Source of the DNA: Palsa-504 sp963739135
Lineage (GTDB): Bacteria > Actinomycetota > Actinomycetes > Streptosporangiales > Streptosporangiaceae
Length of the DNA: 64,000 nucleotides
Direction: 5' to 3'
NCBI GenBank assembly: GCA_963739135.1
Contig: CAVTZG010000005.1
Location: forward strand, 4,415 to 68,414
The notes beneath the pieces were generated by a model. It was not told the origin of the DNA and made no database searches. It saw nothing but the letters and a program-made list of their open reading frames with translations. The position numbers and the translations under genes are program-made. Positions 57,941 through 64,000 of the stretch are shown one piece after another (the stretch's first letter is position 1; each line of letters starts with the position of its first letter).

Positions 57941-60297
57941 TCAAGCAGGCGGCGTACGGGACGGAGCCCTGGCGGCTGGTGGAGAAGGAATCGGACCTGA
58001 GCCTGCTGGCTCAGAGCGAGTCGATCTTCGCGCTGTCCAACGGGCACATCGGCCTGCGCGGCAACCTGGACGAAGGCGACCCGCACGGGCTGCCGGGCAC
58101 CTACCTCAACTCCATGTACGAGGTCCGGCCGCTGCCGTACGCCGAGGCGGGCTACGGGTTCCCCGACAACGGCCAGACCGTCATCAACGTCACTAACGGC
58201 AAGATCATCCGGCTGCTGGTCGACGACGAGCCGTTCGACATCAGGTACGGCACCCTGCACTCCCACGAGCGCATCCTCGACCTGCGGGCGGGCACGCTGA
58301 CCAGGAACGTCGACTGGTCCTCCCCGGCCGGGGCCCGGATCAAGATGACCTCGGTGCGCATGGTGTCGCTGACCCAGCGCGCGATTGCCGCGATCAGCTA
58401 CACGGTCGAGCCGGTCGACCAGTCGCTGCGCCTGGTGCTGCAGTCCGAGCTGGTCACCAACGAGGAGATGCCGAAGCGGGGCAACGATCCCCGGCTGGCC
58501 GCCATCCTGGAATCCCCGCTGGTCAGCGAGGAACACCAGACCGACGACGGGACGCCGGCGCGGGTCGTTCTGGTGCACAGGACGCGAGCCAGCGGGCTGC
58601 GGATGGCGGCCGGCATGTCGCACGTGATCACCGGCCCGCAGAAGATGGCCTGCCGCACCGAGTCCCATCCGGATCTGGGCCGGTCCACGGTGGCGGTCGA
58701 GATCGCCCCGGGCGAGCAGCTGCGGGTGATCAAGTACGTCGGCTACGGCTGGTCCAGCCAGCGTTCGCGGCCGGCGCTGATCGACCAGATCGTCGGCGCC
58801 CTGGCCGGCGCGCACCTGACCGGCTGGGACGGGCTGCTGGCCGAGCAGCGGGCCTACCTGGATGAGTTCTGGGACGGCGCCGACGTCGAGGTGGAGGGCG
58901 ACGCCGAGGTCCAGCAGGCGGTCCGCTTCGGGCTGTTCCACATCCTGCAGGCCGGCGCGCGGGCCGAGTACCGGCCGATCGCGGCCAAGGGGCTGACCGG
59001 CAGCGGCTACGACGGGCACACCTTCTGGGACACCGAGACGTTCGTGCTGCCCGTGCTTATGTCCACCCAGCCGTCCGTCGCGGCCGACGCGCTGCGCTGG
59101 CGGCACATGGTGCTGGCCGAGGCCAAGCAGCACGCCGCCGACCTCGGCCTGGCCGGGGCGGCGTTCCCGTGGCGCACGATCCGCGGCCAGGAGTGCTCCG
59201 GTTACTGGCCCGCCGGTACCGCCGCGTTCCACATCAACGCCGACATCGCCGACGCGGTGGCCCGCTACCTGGACGCCACCGAGGACGCCAAGTTCGAGAC
59301 CGAGGTCGGCCTCGAGCTGCTGGTGGAGACCGCACGGCTGTGGCGGTCGCTTGGCCAGCACGACGCGGCCGGCCACTTCAGGATCGAGGGCGTGACCGGG
59401 CCCGATGAGTACAGCGCGGTCAAAGACAACAACGTCTACACCAACCTGATGGCCCAGCGGAATCTGTACTGCGCCGCCGAGGCGGCCACCAGGCTGCCCG
59501 CCGAGTCCGAGGCGCTGGAGGTGACCACCGAGGAAGCCGCGTCCTGGCGGGACGCGGCGGCCGCGATGTTCATCCCATTCGACGACCGGCTGGGCGTGCA
59601 CCCGCAGCACGAAGGGTTCACCGACTACGCCAGGTGGGACTTCAGGAACACCGCCGAGGACAAGTACCCGCTGCTGCTGCACTTCCCATACTTCCAGCTG
59701 TACCGCAAGCAGGTCGTCAAGCAGGCCGACCTGGTGCTGGCCATGTACCTGCGGTCCGAGGCGTTCACTCCCGAGCAGAAGGCGGCCAACTTCGCCTACT
59801 ACGAGCCGCTGACCGTGCGCGACTCATCCTTGTCGGCCTGCACGCAGGCGGTGATCGCGGCCGAGGTGGGCCAGCTCGACCTGGCCCACGATTACCTGGC
59901 CGAGGCCGCGCTCATGGACCTGCGGGACGTGGAGCACAACACCTCCGACGGCGTCCATATGGCCTCGCTGGCCGGGGGGTGGATAGCGCTGGTGGCGGGG
60001 TTCGGCGGGATGCGCGCCGGCATGGGGGCACTGTCCTTCAGCCCGCGCCTGCCCGACGCCATCTCGGGCCTGACCTTCCGGGTGCGCTACCGCGGCCGGA
60101 AGCTGCGTGTGGCGATCAAGCCCGGCCACGCCCGGTACGAGCTGCTGGACGGCGACCCGCTGCCGGTGATCCACCACGGCGAGGAGTTCGAGCTCGGCAC
60201 CAAGGCCGTCGAGCGCAAGGTCCCCTCGATCAAGGGCGGCCCCCGCCCGGAGCAGCCGCCCGGGCGCCCGCCTTACGACCGGGGTTCCGGGACCTGA
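57937..60297 (+). CDS. Glycoside hydrolase family 65 phosphorylase
   Basis: A 786-residue GH65 protein. The N-terminal beta domain contains ESIFALSNGHIGLRGNLDEG; the (alpha/alpha)6 barrel has GYDGHTFWDTETFVLP and the general acid Glu at about residue 490 in GVTGPDEYS. Family enzymes phosphorolyse maltose, trehalose, kojibiose or nigerose; the substrate cannot be assigned here. Coupling with the mutase gene suggests entry of glucose units into glycolysis without ATP. The C-terminal 40 residues are Pro-rich. Confidence 0.93.
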   Translation: MIKQAAYGTEPWRLVEKESDLSLLAQSESIFALSNGHIGLRGNLDEGDPHGLPGTYLNSMYEVRPLPYAEAGYGFPDNGQTVINVTNGKIIRLLVDDEPFDIRYGTLHSHERILDLRAGTLTRNVDWSSPAGARIKMTSVRMVSLTQRAIAAISYTVEPVDQSLRLVLQSELVTNEEMPKRGNDPRLAAILESPLVSEEHQTDDGTPARVVLVHRTRASGLRMAAGMSHVITGPQKMACRTESHPDLGRSTVAVEIAPGEQLRVIKYVGYGWSSQRSRPALIDQIVGALAGAHLTGWDGLLAEQRAYLDEFWDGADVEVEGDAEVQQAVRFGLFHILQAGARAEYRPIAAKGLTGSGYDGHTFWDTETFVLPVLMSTQPSVAADALRWRHMVLAEAKQHAADLGLAGAAFPWRTIRGQECSGYWPAGTAAFHINADIADAVARYLDATEDAKFETEVGLELLVETARLWRSLGQHDAAGHFRIEGVTGPDEYSAVKDNNVYTNLMAQRNLYCAAEAATRLPAESEALEVTTEEAASWRDAAAAMFIPFDDRLGVHPQHEGFTDYARWDFRNTAEDKYPLLLHFPYFQLYRKQVVKQADLVLAMYLRSEAFTPEQKAANFAYYEPLTVRDSSLSACTQAVIAAEVGQLDLAHDYLAEAALMDLRDVEHNTSDGVHMASLAGGWIALVAGFGGMRAGMGALSFSPRLPDAISGLTFRVRYRGRKLRVAIKPGHARYELLDGDPLPVIHHGEEFELGTKAVERKVPSIKGGPRPEQPPGRPPYDRGSGT

Positions 60298-60300
60298 TCA

Positions 60301-60334
60301 CTCCTCAGGATCCCTCCTCAGGATCCCTCCTCGG
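60301..60334. repeat. 13-bp direct repeat after the GH65 gene
   Basis: CTCCTCAGGATCC occurs twice in tandem and a third partial unit follows. The remaining gap up to yraN (about 180 bp) shows no gene. Confidence 0.7.
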
Positions 60335-60518
60335 GCCGTCCCTCCGGTCGCCCTGAGCTCGCAGCACGCATGACCCCCGTGTATCGAACCACCCAGCTCT
60401 GACATTTCCGCTCGGCTATCCACACCGGCGGTGCCCTCCCTCCGGCTGTCCACAGCCTCGGCGGCCGTCCCACGGCCCGTCCCGCCTGCGGCGATCGTCG
60501 GAACCGGAGGTGAGGGTG

Positions 60519-60881
60519 ATGACGATGCGGGCCAAGGACGTGCTGGGCAAGTCCGGTGAGCAGGCGGCGGCCGAGTACCTGGAATCGCGCGGTTTGCGGA
60601 TCCTGGACCGGAACTGGCGCAGCGCGGACGGCGAGATCGACATCGTGGCGGTGGAGCGGCACGTGCTGGTCGTGGCTGAGGTCAAGTCCAGGACCTCGAT
60701 GCGCTACGGCAGCCCGCTGGAGGCCGTCAGCCGGGCCAAGCGCGCCCGGCTGCGCCGGCTGGCGGTGCAGTGGCTGAACGCCCATGGCGTCCGGTTCGAT
60801 CAGGTCCGCATCGACGTCGTGGGCCTGGTCTACGAGGGCACCGGCGGCTTCACGATCGAGCACATCAGGGGAGTGGGCTAG
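60519..60881 (+). CDS. YraN/UPF0102 family endonuclease-like protein
   Basis: A 120-residue UPF0102 protein: KSGEQAAAEYLESRGLRILDRNWR, DGEIDIVAVE and LVVAEVKSRTSMRYGSP make the restriction-endonuclease-like core (Glu-Asp-Glu-x-Lys). Role is unclear, perhaps DNA processing with comM and dprA. GGAGG eight bases upstream supports ATG 60519; GTG 60510 is in frame. Confidence 0.92.
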   Translation: MTMRAKDVLGKSGEQAAAEYLESRGLRILDRNWRSADGEIDIVAVERHVLVVAEVKSRTSMRYGSPLEAVSRAKRARLRRLAVQWLNAHGVRFDQVRIDVVGLVYEGTGGFTIEHIRGVG

Positions 60882-60883
60882 CC

Positions 60884-62491
60884 ATGCCGCTGGCCCGCAC
60901 ACACTCGGTGGCGCTGATCGGGGTGACTGGCCATGTGGTGGAGGTCGAGGCGGACATCGCGAACGGCCTGGTCGGCATTATCCTGGTCGGCTTGCCTGAT
61001 ACTGCGCTACGAGAGGCGCGGGACCGGATCCGCGCCGCGATCGTGAACAGCGGCGAGGAATGGCCGCAGCGCAAGATCACCGTCGGCCTCTCACCGGCCA
61101 GTCTGCCCAAACGCGGCAGCTGGTTCGACCTGGCCATAGCCGTGGCGGTCCTCACCGCGGCGGGCACGGTGCCGCGGGCGGCATCAGAAGGGGTGATGTT
61201 CTTCGGCGAGCTCGGCCTCGACGGGCGGCTGCGGCCAGTGCGCGGCGTGCTTCCCGCCGTGGCCGCCGCGGCGGATCGCGGCTTCGGCACGGTCATGGTG
61301 GCCGACCAGAACGCGTCCGAGGCCGTCATGGTGCCCGGCGTGCGCGTAATCGCGGCCAGCAGCCTGACGGGGGCGGTGGACTGGCTGCGCGGCACGCCGG
61401 GCCTGCGCGGTCTGTCCGCGGCCGAATTCAGAGGCGGCCGGGACCTGACCGCAGGCCGGGTCGGGCCCGGACGGCGCGTCGGCGCAGGCGCCGCGGGCTC
61501 AGCTGGCCGCGACAACCGGGTCGGCGCGATGTCGCCTGACCTCGCCGAGTTGCTCGGCCAGTCGATGGCCCGGCGGGCCGCGGAGGTGTGCGCGGCGGGC
61601 GGTCATCACCTGTCGCTGCTCGGGCCACCAGGGGCGGGCAAGACGATGCTGGCTGAGCGGATCCCCACGATCTTGCCGCGGCTCGACCGCGCGGCTGCGC
61701 TGGAGGTCACCTCCATCCACTCGGTGGCCGGAAATCTGCCGCCGCAGGTCCCGCTGCTGACCGACCCGCCGTTTATGGCCCCGCACCATACCGCGACCAA
61801 GGCGGCGATCGTCGGCGGCGGCAGCGGCATCATCCTGCCCGGCTCCGCGTCATTGGCGCACCGGGGCGTGCTGTTCCTCGACGAGGCACCGGAGTTCGCT
61901 AAGGATGTGCTCGACGCGCTGCGGCAGCCACTTGAGGCGGGTGAGGTCGTTGTGGCCAGATTGGGCGTGATCACACGATTCCCTGCGAAGTTCACGTTGG
62001 TCTTGGCCGCCAATCCCTGCCCGTGCGCGAAGATGATCGGGCCCGCCGAGGGCTGCCGCTGCAGCCCGGCCGTGCGCCGCCGGTACCTGGGCCGGCTCTC
62101 GGGCCCGCTGCTCGACCGGATCGACGTGAAGGTCGAGCTCGAGCCCGTGAGCCGAAAGGAACTGCTGAGCGACAGGAACTTCGCTGAGTCGAGCGCTGCC
62201 GTGGCGCTGCGGGTGGCCCGGGCCAGGGACCGCGCCACGCACCGGCTGCGCGGCACACCGTGGCGCCTGAACGCCGAGATCCCCGGATCGCAGCTGCGCC
62301 GGACCTTTCCCCCTGCGCCGGGTTCGCTGGCCGTGGTGGAACGCTGCCTGGAGCGGGGCCAGATCAGCGCGCGCGGCGTGATCAAGGTCATCCGCGTCGC
62401 CTGGACTATCGCCGACCTGGCCGGCAAGCCGCGCCCGGGCAAGGATGAGTGCCATACCGCGCTCGGACTGTGGCTCGGGGTCCGGCGATGA
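60884..62491 (+). CDS. comM: YifB/ComM-family Mg-chelatase-like AAA+ ATPase
   Basis: A 535-residue AAA+ protein: N-terminal Lon-like domain (SVALIGVTGHVVEVEADIANG), Walker A LLGPPGAGKTMLAERIP, Walker B GVLFLDEAPEF and a Cys cluster in ANPCPCAKMIGPAEGCRC. ComM is a branch-migration helicase for natural transformation in Gram-negative bacteria; in actinobacteria the role is unproven. ATG at 60884 is 2 bp after yraN; the end overlaps dprA by four bases. Confidence 0.94.
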   Translation: MPLARTHSVALIGVTGHVVEVEADIANGLVGIILVGLPDTALREARDRIRAAIVNSGEEWPQRKITVGLSPASLPKRGSWFDLAIAVAVLTAAGTVPRAASEGVMFFGELGLDGRLRPVRGVLPAVAAAADRGFGTVMVADQNASEAVMVPGVRVIAASSLTGAVDWLRGTPGLRGLSAAEFRGGRDLTAGRVGPGRRVGAGAAGSAGRDNRVGAMSPDLAELLGQSMARRAAEVCAAGGHHLSLLGPPGAGKTMLAERIPTILPRLDRAAALEVTSIHSVAGNLPPQVPLLTDPPFMAPHHTATKAAIVGGGSGIILPGSASLAHRGVLFLDEAPEFAKDVLDALRQPLEAGEVVVARLGVITRFPAKFTLVLAANPCPCAKMIGPAEGCRCSPAVRRRYLGRLSGPLLDRIDVKVELEPVSRKELLSDRNFAESSAAVALRVARARDRATHRLRGTPWRLNAEIPGSQLRRTFPPAPGSLAVVERCLERGQISARGVIKVIRVAWTIADLAGKPRPGKDECHTALGLWLGVRR

Positions 62492-63711
62492 GCCCCGCGG
62501 CCGCCGTGACCGGGCGGCTTGGCGAGCAGAGCCTGGCCCGGGCGGCGCTCACCTATCTGGCCGAGCCCAGCGACCCGGCGCTCGGCGCCCTGCTGGAGAT
62601 CTGCGAGCCGGCCGAGGTGCTGGCCGCGGTCAAGGCGGACATGCTGCCGGGGATCGGGCCCGGGTGCGGCGACAGCCCGGCGAGCAGGAAGGCGCTGGAG
62701 GGCGCGCTCGGCCGCTGGCGGGCCCGGCTCCCCGGGCTGCCCGACGACGCGGACATCGCGGCTGCCTGTTGTGACGGTATCAGGCTGGTCTGCCCGGGAG
62801 ATCCGCAATGGCCGGAGCGGCTGGACGAGCTGGGCCAGGCTCGGCCCTACGCGCTGTGGCTGCGGGGCGGCGCCGACCTGCCCGCAGCCTGCGCGCAGTC
62901 GGTATCGGTGGTGGGGTCCCGGGCCGCCACCGGCTACGGCGCGCACGTCGCCGGCGAGATCGCCGCCGACCTTGGCGACCAGGGCTGGGTCGTCGTCTCG
63001 GGCGGGGCGTACGGCATCGACGCCGCCGCGCACCGCGGCGCCCTGGCCGCGAAGGGAACCACGATCGCCGTCCTGGCCTGCGGGGTCGACCATCCCTATC
63101 CGGTGGGCCACGCGGAACTGTTCGCGGACATCGCGGCGGGGGGCCTGGTGATCAGCGAATGGCCGCCAGGGCGTCATCCCGCGCGACTGCGGTTCCTGGT
63201 CCGCAACCGGGTCATCGCCGCGCTGACGTGCGGCACCGTGATCGTGGAGGCCGGTGAGCGCAGCGGTGCGCTGAACACCGCGCGGCACGCCGCCGAGCTC
63301 GGCAGGCCGCTGATGGCCGTTCCCGGACCGGTGACGTCGCGCGAGTCGGCCGGCTGCCACCGGATCATCAGGGAGTGGGGCGCCACCTGCGTCACCTGCG
63401 CCGCCGACGTCATCGAGATGCTCACCCCGCTGGGCGCCCCAGCTGCCCCGGCACCGGCGGGCGGCCCGTGGCGGGCGCCGCCGCCTGCACGCGGGCCAGC
63501 CTCAGCCCAGCGGAAACAGTCGCGCGATGAGCTGGATCCGGACAGCGCCAGGGTGCTCGACGCGCTTCCCGGCCGCGGCGGCGCCGGGCCGTCCACGATC
63601 GCGGTCGAGGCCGGAGTGGACCTCGACACGGTGCTGCGCTGCCTCGGCCTGCTGGCGGGCTGCGGCTTCGTCGAGCGCTGCGACCGGGGCTGGCGGCTGC
63701 GCAGGCGCTGA
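62488..63711 (+). CDS. dprA: DNA-processing protein DprA
   Basis: A 407-residue DprA that loads RecA on incoming single-stranded DNA. The Rossmann domain contains SVVGSRAATGYG, VVSGGAYGIDAAAHRGAL and RFLVRNRVIAALTCGTVIVEAGERSGALNTARHAAELGR. A C-terminal winged helix follows (DSARVLDALPGRGGAG ... LLAGCGFVERCDRGWRLRR). ATG at 62488 overlaps comM. Last gene of the yraN-comM-dprA set. Confidence 0.95.
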   Translation: MSPAAAVTGRLGEQSLARAALTYLAEPSDPALGALLEICEPAEVLAAVKADMLPGIGPGCGDSPASRKALEGALGRWRARLPGLPDDADIAAACCDGIRLVCPGDPQWPERLDELGQARPYALWLRGGADLPAACAQSVSVVGSRAATGYGAHVAGEIAADLGDQGWVVVSGGAYGIDAAAHRGALAAKGTTIAVLACGVDHPYPVGHAELFADIAAGGLVISEWPPGRHPARLRFLVRNRVIAALTCGTVIVEAGERSGALNTARHAAELGRPLMAVPGPVTSRESAGCHRIIREWGATCVTCAADVIEMLTPLGAPAAPAPAGGPWRAPPPARGPASAQRKQSRDELDPDSARVLDALPGRGGAGPSTIAVEAGVDLDTVLRCLGLLAGCGFVERCDRGWRLRRR

Positions 63712-63783
63712 GCGTACCCGGCCCAACCACGTGTAGATGACCACGCCGGGCCCCAGGGCTCACGCCCGAACGGACAGGTGCCC

Positions 63784-63996
63784 TCACCCGGCCAGGCTGG
63801 TGCGCTCGGCGGCCAGCTGCTGCAGGCCGTACCGCTCGACATGCTCCGGGTTGTCCAGGCTGAGCGTCCGGAGCCCCTGCCCGGCAAGCCGTGACTGTGT
63901 GATCTGGCGGGCAACCCCTTTGCTTTTGGGCGGCGGCAGGTGACAGTAACAGAATGCAACCAGCAAACTGTAACCATATGGTTGCAATACGCACAT
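63784..63996 (-). CDS. Unrecognised short open frame at window end
   Basis: About 70 codons from ATG 63996, ending at 63784. The N-terminal half (LLVAFCYCHLPPPKSKG) looks non-coding; the second half (ARQITQSRLAGQGLRTLSLDN, then PEHVERYGLQQLAAERTSLAG) has actinobacterial codon use and helix-like composition. I do not recognise it. It could be the end of a gene or a remnant with a lost 5' part, or chance. No ribosome-binding site is seen. Confidence 0.25.
   Translation of the reverse strand: MCVLQPYGYSLLVAFCYCHLPPPKSKGVARQITQSRLAGQGLRTLSLDNPEHVERYGLQQLAAERTSLAG
63955..63986. promoter_or_regulatory. Inverted repeat in an AT-rich stretch at the window end
   Basis: TGCAACCA (63955-63962) and TGGTTGCA (63979-63986) are perfect arms, and AACCATATGGTT inside is itself palindromic. 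The last 100 bases are much less GC-rich than the rest, as for a promoter/operator of a gene beyond the window. Confidence 0.45.
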
Positions 63997-64000
63997 AACG

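Noticed and set aside
63784..63996. Transposase or integrase remnant at the right end
   Set aside because: No catalytic motif or terminal repeats could be found in the 70 codons; kept only as an unrecognised frame with low confidence.
1..64000. tRNA, rRNA, riboswitch or 4.5S RNA genes
   Set aside because: No tRNA-like cloverleaf with conserved GGTTCGAATCC-type arm, no rRNA signature and no known riboswitch core was recognised by reading; a covariance-model scan would settle this.

Overview
The window is a very GC-rich stretch of an actinobacterial chromosome. Third codon positions are almost always G or C and GTG starts are common. The gene order is the actinobacterial core block leuCD - ddl - gpsA - thiL - rpmB - recG - rsmD - coaD - rpmF - rnc - mutM - smc - ftsY - glnB - glnD - ffh - rpsP - rimM - trmD - rplS - lepB - rnhB - yraN - comM - dprA. 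An NdgR-type IclR regulator divergent from leuC, a GlnR-like box before glnB and a CofC (coenzyme F420) gene all fit Actinomycetota. I cannot place the genus. No rRNA, tRNA, CRISPR array, prophage or intact transposase was seen.

Layout. 1-924: end of a NarL-type two-component system. 1031-5728: LapA-like membrane protein, MocR regulator divergent from an EamA transporter, a B3/4-domain protein and a sucrase/ferredoxin-like protein. 5884-8411: class I DAHP synthase and TrpB2. 8787-11738: the three-gene pnt transhydrogenase operon. 11990-14825: ndgR/leuCD. 14826-19638: HU remnant, ddl, a trans-sulfuration enzyme, gpsA and an acyltransferase. 19690-24315: cofC, an AsnC-type RAM protein, thiL, rpmB, recG. 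24374-26788: a stretch of broken genes (methyltransferase, two-component system, ABC permease end) between recG and rsmD. 26843-34728: rsmD, coaD, yceD, rpmF, rnc (frameshifted), mutM, a coiled-coil peptide, smc. 34838-37724: MurJ-like flippase and a frameshifted GH3 lipoprotein. 37778-43414: ftsY, glnB, glnD, ffh, i.e. both SRP GTPases around the nitrogen-signalling pair. 43476-50151: LigB-type ATP-dependent DNA ligase and a complete branched-chain amino-acid ABC transporter (livKGFHM). 50771-57175: ribosome/tRNA-modification/secretion block. 57194-60297: beta-phosphoglucomutase-like HAD plus GH65 phosphorylase. 60519-63711: yraN, comM, dprA.

The striking theme is repeat invasion. Minisatellites with periods that are multiples of three sit inside genes: rpsP has 26 copies of 15 bp, with shorter arrays in LapA, YceD, LivM and MocR. 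Dispersed elements recur between and inside genes: a 16-mer in four exact copies, a palindromic element in two, a C-run/G-run element in three, and a C-rich element in two to three. Several have changed protein ends or created long read-through frames (EamA to B3/4 protein, LivF tail, ThiL and RecG insertions).

A caution on sequence quality: rnc, the GH3 gene, the histidine-kinase remnant and the methyltransferase each break by one apparently missing base in the same direction within GC runs. The apparent lepB-rnhB fusion would be undone by the same kind of error. These should be checked against reads before any biological reading. I found no convincing new defence, mobile or biosynthetic system; the repeat-driven protein changes are the most novel material.
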